From Candidatus Phosphoribacter hodrii (GTDB lineage Bacteria > Actinomycetota > Actinomycetes > Actinomycetales > Dermatophilaceae), in contig JADJIB010000008.1 of the NCBI GenBank assembly GCA_016707175.1, positions 1 through 36,130 of the forward strand: DNA of 36,130 nt. The letters run 5' to 3'. The notes under the pieces are model-generated. The model worked only from the letters and a program-made list of their open reading frames with translations. It ran no database searches and was not told where the DNA came from. This document shows, one piece after another, positions 16,732 through 24,140 of the stretch; positions within the stretch are counted from its first letter, which is position 1; every line of letters begins with the position of its first letter. The translations under genes and the position numbers were made by a program.

Positions 16732-16774
16732 CTCGTTAGGTGCCAAACGTTATGAACTTTCACACCCTTGTCAA
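16732..16774 (-). promoter_or_regulatory. Promoter and operator site D for the HpaE-to-PuuD operon
   Basis: Minus strand: TTGACA (complement of 16769-16774), 16 bp, TAACGT as -10 (complement of 16747-16752). The operator is CTCGTTAG (16732-16739), GTGC, CAAACGTT (16744-16751), covering the -10. Its -35 overlaps the -35 of the divergent permease promoter by five bases. Confidence 0.7.
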
Positions 16775-16811
16775 GTGCTCCAGGTCACATTATCGTTCGG
16801 CCCCATACAAA
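16768..16811 (+). promoter_or_regulatory. Promoter and operator site E for the permease gene
   Basis: TTGTCA (16768-16773), 17 bp, TATCGT (16791-16796). The operator is ATCGTTCG (16792-16799), GCCC, CATACAAA (16804-16811), with a conserved left arm and a degenerate right arm. Back to back with promoter D, so one regulator could control both directions. Confidence 0.68.
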
Positions 16812-16869
16812 TCATGCGGGCGTCGTGCGGGATGCGACGGCTCGCCCGGTGGGGAGAGAGAGCCAACTC

Positions 16870-18363
16870 ATGAGCTCAACGAACACTCCGCAAGGAGAGC
16901 ACCAGCTGCGCAAGGGCAGCCTCGGGGTGCTCGGCATCGCCTTCTTCGTCATCTCCGCCGCGGCCCCGCTGACCGCGATGGCCGGAGGTGCCCCCGTCGC
17001 CATGCTCCTGGGCAACGGCGCCGGCATCCCCTTCGCCTACGTCATCGTCGCGGTGCTCCTGCTGATCTTCGCCGTCGGCTACACGGCGATGGCTCGACAC
17101 CACACGAGCACCGGCGCCTTCTACAGCTACGTCGCCCGAGGGTTGGGGCAGCGAGCCGGCGGGATCGCCGCGCTCATCGCACTGCTCGGCTACAACGCCA
17201 TGCAGATCGGCCTCTACGGGCTGTTCGGCGCCGCAGCCTCGGGCTTCATGGAGGCTCAGTTCGGCGTGGCCTGGCCCTGGTGGAGCTATGTCCTCATCGC
17301 CGGGGTCATCATCGGTTTCCTCGGCTACCGCCAGGTCGACCTGTCGGTCAAGGTGCTCGGCGTGCTTGTCGCGGCCGAGTTCCTCATCGTCGTCGTGCTG
17401 GACCTCGCCGTCATCATCAAGGGCGGCCAGGGCGGCGGTGCCGGGCTGAGCATGTCCTCGTTCTCGATGGACTCGCTGATGTCGGGCTCGCTGGCCATCG
17501 CGTTGCTCTTCAACTCGGCATCGTTCATCGGCTTCGAGGCCACGACGATCTACTCCGAAGAGGCCCGCGACCCCAAGCGCACCGTGCCGCGCGCGACGTA
17601 TGCCGCCGTGTTGACGATCGGCCTGTTCTACACGGTGACGACGTGGCTCATGGTCAACGCGCAGGGGGCTGACGGCCTCGTCGACCACATCGGCGGCCTC
17701 ACCCCGGACCCGACCGCCTTCCTGTTCGAGATCAGCGGGATCTACCTCGGCGAGCTGCCGACGACGATCATGACCGTCCTCTTCGCAACCAGCGTCTTCG
17801 CCGCCCTGCTGGCCTTCCACAACGCCGTCGCCCGCTACTTCTTCGCCCTCGGCCGTGAAGGTTTGCTCCCGACACCTCTCGGACACACCCACAAGATCCA
17901 CCTCAGCCCGCACAAGGGCTCGGTGAGCCAGTCGGTCCTCGCGCTCGTGGTCATCGTCGTCTTCATCGTGGCGGGCCAGGACCCCGTGCTGGCCCTGTTC
18001 ACCTGGCTCACCCAGTTGGGGACCTTGGCCATCCTCGTCCTCATGGCCCTGTCCTCGGCAGCGGTCACCGCGTTCTTCGCCCGCCACAAGGGCCTGGACA
18101 CCAACCCCTGGCGCACGACGGTCGCCCCCATCATCGGCACCGTGGCCCTGGGCTCCGTGTCGGTGTATGCCGCGTCGCAGTTCGGCGTCCTCATCGGCAG
18201 CCCGGACAGCCCGCTCGCGTGGGCGCTGCCGTCCCTCATCGGCGTCGCCGCGCTCGTCGGTCTGGCGCTCGCCCTCCGGCTGCGCAGCACCTCGCCGGAG
18301 CAATACGCCCAGATGGGCCGGCACCGTCCCTCGGAGGTCGGCCTCATCGACGTGGGCGAGTGA
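16870..18363 (+). CDS. APC-family amino acid/amine permease
   Basis: 497 aa, about 12 hydrophobic segments. The first helix carries the APC signature (AFFVISAAAPLTAMAGGAP), and the conserved loop GFEATTIYSEEARDPKRTVPRA (in parts: GFEATTIYSEEA, RDPKRTVPRA) is typical of the superfamily. It sits in the cytoplasmic membrane and takes up amino acids or amines by cation symport or exchange. Expression from operator-E promoter, divergent from the catabolic operon, makes it the likely importer of the pathway's amine. ATG 16870 follows GGGGAGAGAG. An upstream extension of the frame lacks family similarity. Confidence 0.92.
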   Translation: MSSTNTPQGEHQLRKGSLGVLGIAFFVISAAAPLTAMAGGAPVAMLLGNGAGIPFAYVIVAVLLLIFAVGYTAMARHHTSTGAFYSYVARGLGQRAGGIAALIALLGYNAMQIGLYGLFGAAASGFMEAQFGVAWPWWSYVLIAGVIIGFLGYRQVDLSVKVLGVLVAAEFLIVVVLDLAVIIKGGQGGGAGLSMSSFSMDSLMSGSLAIALLFNSASFIGFEATTIYSEEARDPKRTVPRATYAAVLTIGLFYTVTTWLMVNAQGADGLVDHIGGLTPDPTAFLFEISGIYLGELPTTIMTVLFATSVFAALLAFHNAVARYFFALGREGLLPTPLGHTHKIHLSPHKGSVSQSVLALVVIVVFIVAGQDPVLALFTWLTQLGTLAILVLMALSSAAVTAFFARHKGLDTNPWRTTVAPIIGTVALGSVSVYAASQFGVLIGSPDSPLAWALPSLIGVAALVGLALALRLRSTSPEQYAQMGRHRPSEVGLIDVGE

Positions 18364-19091
18364 GCCACGACGTGCGGCGGGATGTGCGGCGGCTGCTCGT
18401 CATCCAGCACGACCACGTGTCGCCGCTGGGACCGGTCGCCGCCGCGTTCGAGGCGAGGGGGTGGGAGTGCGTCTATCACCTCGTCGTCCCGCCGGAACGC
18501 TTCGACGCCCCCGACGTCCCCGGTCGGTTTCCCCCGCTGAGCGGTGTCGATGCGGTGTTGGCGATGGGGGCGCCGTGGTCGGTCTACGAGATCGAGTTGG
18601 TGGGGTCGTGGGTGCTCCCGGAACAGGACCTGCTGCGGGAAGCCGACGCGGGCGGCATACCGGTCCTGGGGATCTGCTTCGGCGGACAACTGCTTGCGCA
18701 GACTCATGGCGGGTCGGTGAGCCGAGCCCCCCAGGGCGAGATCGGCTGGGTCGACATCTCCACGGATGAACCCGAGATCGTGCCGCCGGGGCCGTGGTTC
18801 CAGTGGCACGCCGATCGGTGGGTCGTCCCGCCCGATGGCGTCGAGCTGGCGCGCAATGAGGCTGCGTCGCAAGCATTCTCGCTACGACGCAACCTCGGCC
18901 TGCAGTTCCATCCGGAGGTCACCGTCGACATGCTCCTCGGATGGCTCGACAACGGCGGCGACGCCGTGCTCACTGCGGAGGGGATCGACCGGGAGGACCT
19001 CCTCGCCCTGACCCGCCGGCTCGAGGCAGACGCCGCGGGCCGGGCCGAGCGCCTTGTCGAAGGCTTCCTGCACTTCGCGGGGTTGGCCTGA
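18360..19091 (+). CDS. Class I glutamine amidotransferase (GMP-synthase-like)
   Basis: 243 aa. The catalytic cysteine is in LGICFGGQLLA and the His-Glu pair in LQFHPEVT, the C26/GATase1 triad. It resembles the GuaA-like amidotransferases that stand alone without a synthetase domain. The start GTG 18360 overlaps the permease stop (GTGA), so it is translated with the permease and belongs to the same regulon. A second gamma-glutamyl-cleaving enzyme in the pathway is the simplest reading; it could process a different glutamyl conjugate from the PuuD-like enzyme. Confidence 0.87.
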   Translation: MSHDVRRDVRRLLVIQHDHVSPLGPVAAAFEARGWECVYHLVVPPERFDAPDVPGRFPPLSGVDAVLAMGAPWSVYEIELVGSWVLPEQDLLREADAGGIPVLGICFGGQLLAQTHGGSVSRAPQGEIGWVDISTDEPEIVPPGPWFQWHADRWVVPPDGVELARNEAASQAFSLRRNLGLQFHPEVTVDMLLGWLDNGGDAVLTAEGIDREDLLALTRRLEADAAGRAERLVEGFLHFAGLA

Positions 19092-19111
19092 CGGCTACTT
19101 GAGCCTGCGAG

Positions 19112-19972
19112 CTACTTGAGCAACCGGGACATCCGGCGGTCGGCCAGGGGTTTGCCGCCGGTCTGACAGGTCGCGCAGTACTGCAGCGACGTGTCCGCGA
19201 ACGACACCTCCCGCACCACGTCGCCGCACTCGGGGCACGGCATACCGGTGCGGCCGTGGACCCGCATCCCGGCACGCTTGGCGTCCTTGAGCTCCGCCGC
19301 AGGCTTCCCCGACGCGGCGGCGATGGCGCCCGTGAGCGTGTCGCGCAGCGCGGCATACAGTCGCGAAACCGCCTCGGGCGCAAGGGTGCCCGCGATCGCA
19401 AAGGGCGACAGTTTGGCCACGTGAAGGATCTCGTCGGAGTAGGCGTTGCCCACCCCCGCGAGGAACTCCTGGTCGCGCAGCAGCCCCTTGATCTGGGTCC
19501 GCCGCCCGGCGAGCATCGCCGCGAACGCCGCCTCCGTGAGGTCAGCACCCAGCGGGTCGGGCCCCAGCCGCGCGATCCCCGGGACCTCGCTCACGTCGCG
19601 GACAAGGTATGCCGCGAGCGACTTCTTCGTCCCGGCCTCTGTGAGGTCGAAGCCAGACCCATCCGAGAGCCGCACCCGCAGCGCGATCGGCGACTTCCCC
19701 GGCCGGATCACCGTCGCGGGGATCGCCTCCGACCACCGCAACCAGCCGGCCCGCGCGAGATGGAACACCAGATGTATGCCGTCCACGTCGACATCGAGGA
19801 ACTTCCCGTGCCGATGCACCCCGTCGATGGGCCCGCCCGCGAGCGCCGATGGCGGCGGGTCGTAGGTCTTGAGCACCGAGATCGAGCCCAACTCGACAGC
19901 GACCACCGCCTGGCCGACCGCACGCTCGGCGAGGAAGTCGACAAGGGCCTGCACTTCGGGAAGCTCCGGCAC
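19112..19972 (-). CDS. Fpg/Nei-family DNA glycosylase/AP lyase
   Basis: 286 aa. N-terminal PELPEV supplies the catalytic proline and Glu; a helix-two-turn-helix follows around 150-200, including GVGNAYSDEIL; a C-terminal zinc finger has Cys246, Cys249, Cys266, Cys269. It excises oxidised bases and cuts the DNA backbone. The family has several actinobacterial subtypes (Fpg, Nei1, Nei2), and I cannot place it exactly. GTG 19972 gives the required N-terminal proline after Met removal and has AGGAGGTC upstream. It converges on the amidotransferase gene with a 20-bp gap. Confidence 0.9.
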   Translation of the reverse strand: MPELPEVQALVDFLAERAVGQAVVAVELGSISVLKTYDPPPSALAGGPIDGVHRHGKFLDVDVDGIHLVFHLARAGWLRWSEAIPATVIRPGKSPIALRVRLSDGSGFDLTEAGTKKSLAAYLVRDVSEVPGIARLGPDPLGADLTEAAFAAMLAGRRTQIKGLLRDQEFLAGVGNAYSDEILHVAKLSPFAIAGTLAPEAVSRLYAALRDTLTGAIAAASGKPAAELKDAKRAGMRVHGRTGMPCPECGDVVREVSFADTSLQYCATCQTGGKPLADRRMSRLLK

Positions 19973-19987
19973 GGCGACCTCCTGGCT

Positions 19988-21124
19988 CTAGTGGGAGTCG
20001 ACTGGGTCGGACGTGGCCGAGCCGTCTGCAGCCCCGAGGCCCGCCTCACCGGCAGGGGACGGCGCGAGCAGACCCGCGGCGCGCAGCAAGCGCAACAGCC
20101 CGTAACCGTCCGGCGCATAGACGATCGGCGCCACCGTGCGCGGCCGCGGCGCCTTGCCGGTGAGCTCCTCGGTCGACACCGGCAAACCGTGCGAGAGCAC
20201 CTGCTCGGCCGGCGTCAACTGACGGATCCCGACGGCAGCCACCCGCTTGGGCCGCGCCTCAAGAAAGTCCTGATAGATCTTCGGATCGTGCTGGCCGTCG
20301 TCACCGATGAGCAGCCACTTGATCTTGGGGAAGTCCTTGGCCAACCGGTCCAGGCAGGCCCGCTTGTGGTCCTGACCGCTTCGGAACCAGCCCGTGTTCG
20401 TCGGTCCCCAGTCGGTGAGCAGCAGCGGCCCGATGGGGAAACCGTTGCGCTTGAGGAAGCGGGTCAGCGTCGGCGCGGTGTTCCACGCCCCCGTCGACAC
20501 GAAGATGATCGGCGCGCCCGGATGCTCGGCCATGATCGTCCGATAGAGCGGCCCCATCCCCGGCACCACCCGGCGGGCGTTCTCGTGCCGGAAGAAGGTG
20601 TTCCACGCGGCGATCATCGGCCGGGGCAGCGACGTCGTGATGACCGTGTCGTCGATATCGCTGATCAGCCCGAACCGCGCGTCCGGCGCCACGATGTAGA
20701 CGCTCGCCTGCACGGGGTCGCACCCCTGGGCGCTGACGGTCACCTCGTGCCAGCCGGGCGGCATACCGTGTCCGCGGAAGGTGAGGTCGATGTGACCGCT
20801 GCGGTCACTGCGGCCGTGAGCCACGTGGTGGCCGACGTGCACCTCGACCGGCACGTTCATCGCGGGGGCGGTGAAGAAGGCGCGCCAGCCACGCCGGCGC
20901 AGGTAGGGCGAGCGCATCCCGCCGTAGGTCGCGTCCTGACGCGGCTCGTCGTCGTCGCCCAGGGCGCGGCCGAGCACGACCCGGGCGAACACCCGGACGA
21001 AGTCCGTCGAGCCGTAGCCGGTATGGCTGATGACCCGGGTTCCCCACCCGCGTTTGCGTAGGACGCGCTCCCGTTGGGAGTTCCAAGCGTCCTCGACTAC
21101 CGCCGAGGCGTGCGGGCGTGCCAT
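19988..21124 (-). CDS. App1-type phosphatidate phosphatase domain protein (DUF2183)
   Basis: 378 aa. A central HAD-like phosphatase domain with DxDxT as SDIDDTVIT (Asp156, Asp158, Thr160); downstream, FVSTGAWNT and LLIGDDGQHDPKIY complete the App1 catalytic region. The N-terminal part (about 1-145) is a beta-rich extension usual in bacterial members. Yeast App1 dephosphorylates phosphatidate; the bacterial substrate is not established. It lies 15 bp upstream of the Fpg/Nei gene on the same strand, so co-transcription is likely. ATG 21124. Confidence 0.88.
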   Translation of the reverse strand: MARPHASAVVEDAWNSQRERVLRKRGWGTRVISHTGYGSTDFVRVFARVVLGRALGDDDEPRQDATYGGMRSPYLRRRGWRAFFTAPAMNVPVEVHVGHHVAHGRSDRSGHIDLTFRGHGMPPGWHEVTVSAQGCDPVQASVYIVAPDARFGLISDIDDTVITTSLPRPMIAAWNTFFRHENARRVVPGMGPLYRTIMAEHPGAPIIFVSTGAWNTAPTLTRFLKRNGFPIGPLLLTDWGPTNTGWFRSGQDHKRACLDRLAKDFPKIKWLLIGDDGQHDPKIYQDFLEARPKRVAAVGIRQLTPAEQVLSHGLPVSTEELTGKAPRPRTVAPIVYAPDGYGLLRLLRAAGLLAPSPAGEAGLGAADGSATSDPVDSH

Positions 21125-21204
21125 GGGGGAAGGCTATGGCATCCGGTATGCCGCGGCGCCGCCCCCCGGGGTTATCGTCGAGTCAGCAGACGAAGGAGAG
21201 GCCC

Positions 21205-21600
21205 ATGAGTGGCTGGACTGGGAACATCGAGCGCGCAACGCTCGACAACGACACCTTCCGGACGGTGGTGGCGACCGGCGCTCACCTGCAATTGGTCGTC
21301 ATGAGCCTCGCGCCCGGCGAGGAGATCGGGCTCGAGGTGCACCACGACCGCGACCAATTCCTGCGCGTCGAGGAGGGTGCCGCGATGGTGACGCTCGGGC
21401 CGGACGACGAGGTCATCGAGAAGACCATTGCGCTGGGCGAGGATTGGGCTTGCATCATCCCCGCCGGCCGGTGGCACAACGTCATCAACTGCGGTCACGG
21501 CCCGCTCAAGCTGTATTCGATCTATTCGCCGCCGGAGCACCTCGACGGCACGGTCCACGCGACCAAGGCCGACGCAGACGCCGACGAGCACGAGCTGTAA
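21205..21600 (+). CDS. Cupin-domain protein
   Basis: 131 aa, one small cupin barrel. Motif 1 is GLEVHHDRDQFLRVEEG (metal His/His/Asp-type ligands), and motif 2 includes IIPAGRWHNVINCG. It binds a metal; its ligand or reaction is unknown. ATG 21205 follows GAAGGAGAG at a good distance; an earlier in-frame start lacks similarity. The acidic tail DADADEHEL is short. Divergent from the App1-like gene. Confidence 0.85.
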   Translation: MSGWTGNIERATLDNDTFRTVVATGAHLQLVVMSLAPGEEIGLEVHHDRDQFLRVEEGAAMVTLGPDDEVIEKTIALGEDWACIIPAGRWHNVINCGHGPLKLYSIYSPPEHLDGTVHATKADADADEHEL

Positions 21601-21649
21601 CGCGGCGGCCGACGCGCGGGCTGGCACGCCGGCCGACACGCGGGTCGGC

Positions 21650-21793
21650 TCACCACCACTGGCGGATGCCGCACCGCTCCAGTTGGGTCAGGCGGGGCAG
21701 GCTCCGCGTGCGACGGTGGGTGATTTCCATGGGGACGATGAGCGCGCCGATCACGGTCGCGAGTGCCAAGATGAGGTCCATGGCAGTAATCAT
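21650..21793 (-). CDS. Small predicted membrane protein (47 aa)
   Basis: Minus-strand frame starting at ATG 21793 behind GATGAGGGG: MITAMDLILALATVIGALIV forms one transmembrane helix, followed by a basic C-terminus (THRRTRSLPRLTQLERCG). ATG 21781 is an in-frame alternative. A hydrophobic helix followed by an Arg-rich tail is a common small-membrane-protein layout, but no family is recognised. Confidence 0.45.
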   Translation of the reverse strand: MITAMDLILALATVIGALIVPMEITHRRTRSLPRLTQLERCGIRQWW

Positions 21794-21875
21794 CCCCTCA
21801 TCTGATTACTGCCGATAGTGGCAGGACAGTCCCTCCCCGTGGCTTTTCTGCCAAACCCGCGGCATACTCAGGGGT

Positions 21876-22892
21876 ATGCCGTTGCGCACCGTTGCCGTGC
21901 TGCTCACCGAACGCCCGCTCGCGTTCGAATTCGGCGTCCTCGCGGAGGTTTTCGGCATCGACCGGACCGCCGACGGGGTGCCGCCGTTCGAGTTCCGGGT
22001 CTGCGCCGAGCGACCGGGTGAGCCCCTCCCCATGGACAACGGGGTGAGCCTCACCGTCCCCTTCGGCCTCGACGGGCTGCGGGGCGCCGATGTTGTCGCC
22101 GTCTCCTCGACCCAGGCCAAGACCTTCTCCGAGCCGGTGCTTGAGGCCGTTCGCCAGGCCCACGCCGCCGGCGCCACGATCCTGGCCACGTGTTCGGGCG
22201 GCTTCGTCCTCGCCGAGGCGGGCCTGCTCGACGGCCGGACGGCGACCTGCCACTGGTACCACGCGGCCGAATTCGCCGAGCGCTATCCCGCAACTACCGT
22301 CGACGCGACCGTGCTCTTCGTCGAGGACGGCACCATCCTCACCAGCGCCGGCACCGCGGCGAGCATCGACGCCTGCCTGCACCTGGTCCGCCGCGAGTTC
22401 GGCGCCGACGTCGCGACCCGGATCGCCCGGCGCATGGTCGTTCCCCCGCAGCGCGACGGCGGTCAGCGGCAGTTCGTCGAGCAGCCGATCCCCACGATCG
22501 CCGCCGAGAGCCTCGAGCCGCTGCTCACCTGGATGATGGAGCACCTCGAGGAGGACCTGCCGGTCCGTGAGCTGGCCCGGCACGCGCACCTGTCCGAACG
22601 CACCTTCGCACGTCGGTTCCTCGCCGAGACCGGGACGACGCCCGCGAAATGGATTGCCAGCCAACGACTTCACCACGCCTGCCGGCTGCTCGAGCGGACC
22701 GATCTGCCGATCGAGCAGGTCGCCCTGCGCAGCGGGTTCGGCACGGCGGCGCTGCTGCGCGACCACTTCGCGCGCAACGTCGGCGTCCCCCCGGCCGACT
22801 ACCGGCGCACCTTCCGCTGCTCCGACGACACCGCGCCCATCCCCGACACTGCGCCCATCCCCGACACTGCCGACACCCCCGAAGCGAGTTGA
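21876..22892 (+). CDS. GATase1-like / AraC-family transcriptional regulator (FtrA type)
   Basis: 338 aa. The N-terminal DJ-1/PfpI-like domain (1-190) has Cys106 in ATCSGGF; the C-terminal AraC domain (about 210-315) has two helix-turn-helix units (VRELARHAHLSERTFARRF and IEQVALRSGFGTAALLRDHF). Members control nearby catabolic or detoxification genes. Its stop is 3 bp before the MalY-like gene, so it likely shares that transcript. The start codon is inside the octamer (GTATGCCG). The C-terminus ends in a duplicated hexapeptide (APIPDT twice) from an 18-bp repeat at about 22840-22872. Confidence 0.88.
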   Translation: MPLRTVAVLLTERPLAFEFGVLAEVFGIDRTADGVPPFEFRVCAERPGEPLPMDNGVSLTVPFGLDGLRGADVVAVSSTQAKTFSEPVLEAVRQAHAAGATILATCSGGFVLAEAGLLDGRTATCHWYHAAEFAERYPATTVDATVLFVEDGTILTSAGTAASIDACLHLVRREFGADVATRIARRMVVPPQRDGGQRQFVEQPIPTIAAESLEPLLTWMMEHLEEDLPVRELARHAHLSERTFARRFLAETGTTPAKWIASQRLHHACRLLERTDLPIEQVALRSGFGTAALLRDHFARNVGVPPADYRRTFRCSDDTAPIPDTAPIPDTADTPEAS

Positions 22893-22895
22893 CCC

Positions 22896-24059
22896 GTGCC
22901 GCTGGACCTGCATGCCCTCACCCCCGACCAGTTGCGGGCGCGGCGGACCCTCAAGTGGACGGCATACCCCGCGGATCTGTTGCCCATGTGGGTGGCCGAG
23001 ATGGACTTCCCCGTATGCCGTGAGGTCACCGCCGCGCTCACCCGCGCCGTCGCGGCCGAGAGCTTCGGCTACCCCTCGCCGGTGGTCCATGCCGAGTTGG
23101 CCGACGCGCTCGTCGAGTGGCAGGCGCAGCAACACGGGTGGACCGTCGATCCGGCCGGGGTCCACAGCGTCGGCGACGTCATGCACGGCGTCGACCTAGC
23201 GATCCGCTACTTCAGCGGACCGGACGACCCGGTGATCATCCCGACGCCCGTCTACATGCCGTTCTTCGACATCGTGCGCCTCACCGGCCGCCCGCAGGTC
23301 CACGTCCCGATGTCCTGGGACGGCGCCCGGTGGACCTTCGACCTGGCCGCCATCGACGCGGCGTTCGCCGCCGGTGGTCGCACCGTCCTCATCTCGTCAC
23401 CGCACAACCCGCTCGGTCGGGTCTTCGACGCCGCCGAGCTTGCCGGGCTCGCGGCCGTCGTCGCGCGGCACGGCGGTCGGGTCATCTCCGACGAGATCCA
23501 CGCTCCGTTGGTCTTCGACCGCCCACATCTCCCGTATGCCGCCGCCTCACCCGAGGCGGCCGACCACAGCATCACGGTCCTCTCGGCATCGAAGGCGTGG
23601 AACCTGCCGGGCCTCAAATGCGCCCAGGTCATCACGACGAACGCCGCCGACACCGCCGCGTGGAAGGCAATGCCCTACTGGGAGACGGTCGGGGTCTCGA
23701 CCTTGGGGATGGAGGCGAGCATCGCGGCATACCGAGAGGGCGGCGAGTGGCTCGCCCAGGTGGTGGCAACGCTAGCCGAGCACCGCGATCTGGTCGCGCA
23801 GGCGGTGGCCAGCTGGGACGGGGTGACGACCGTGCCCAACGAGGGGACCTATCTGCAGTGGCTCGACTTCACCAGGCTGGGGCTCGACGTCGAGCCGTCG
23901 GCGTGGCTGGTCGAGCAGGCCCGCGTGCTGGTCAACCCGGGGGTGCCGTTCGGCGGGGAGCCCCGGCGCTTTGCCCGGCTCAACTTCGCAACGACTCGGT
24001 CGCTGCTCGACGAGGGGCTCGGCCGGATCGAGCAGGCGGTGCGCAGCCGGCGCCCCTGA
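22896..24059 (+). CDS. MalY/PatB-type PLP-dependent C-S beta-lyase / aminotransferase
   Basis: 387 aa, fold-type I aminotransferase of class I/II. MWVAEMDFP at 31-39 is the MalY/PatB hallmark; Asn171 (SPHNPLGR), Asp199 (ISDEIHAPL) and Lys233 (SASKAWNLPG) hold the PLP. It cleaves cystathionine or other cysteine S-conjugates to pyruvate, ammonia and a thiol. GTG 22896 lies 3 bp after the regulator gene's stop. Substrate assignment within MalY/PatB is not possible from sequence alone. Confidence 0.9.
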   Translation: MPLDLHALTPDQLRARRTLKWTAYPADLLPMWVAEMDFPVCREVTAALTRAVAAESFGYPSPVVHAELADALVEWQAQQHGWTVDPAGVHSVGDVMHGVDLAIRYFSGPDDPVIIPTPVYMPFFDIVRLTGRPQVHVPMSWDGARWTFDLAAIDAAFAAGGRTVLISSPHNPLGRVFDAAELAGLAAVVARHGGRVISDEIHAPLVFDRPHLPYAAASPEAADHSITVLSASKAWNLPGLKCAQVITTNAADTAAWKAMPYWETVGVSTLGMEASIAAYREGGEWLAQVVATLAEHRDLVAQAVASWDGVTTVPNEGTYLQWLDFTRLGLDVEPSAWLVEQARVLVNPGVPFGGEPRRFARLNFATTRSLLDEGLGRIEQAVRSRRP

Positions 24060-24128
24060 TCCGGGAGTCAGGCGGCAACGCCGGTGGTCCGTGGGAGCGG
24101 TGCGCGGCCGTCGCCCCTGATCCGGGAG
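24041..24128 (+). repeat. Imperfect 27-bp direct repeat around the end of the MalY-like gene
   Basis: Copies at 24041-24067 and 24102-24128 (25/27 identical, sharing CGCCCCTGATCCGGGAG), 61 bp apart. The first includes the MalY stop codon, the second the leader of the penicillin-binding protein gene. A local duplication seems to have carried the end of one gene in front of the next and supplies its GGGAGAG ribosome site. Confidence 0.65.
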
Positions 24129-24140
24129 AGGATGTCTGCC

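Noticed and set aside
16876..18324. 482-codon open frame on the minus strand opposite the permease
   Set aside because: Composition is an Arg/Asp/His-rich shadow of the permease codons, it has no family motif, and the permease frame is clearly genuine.
19256..21061. 601-codon open frame on the plus strand opposite Fpg/Nei and App1-like genes
   Set aside because: Spans two well-supported minus-strand genes and their junction, and is rich in Arg/Pro/Gly/His; typical high-GC antisense frame.
21798..23186. 462-codon minus-strand frame opposite the AraC-type and MalY-like genes
   Set aside because: Covers two recognised plus-strand genes and shows no domain.
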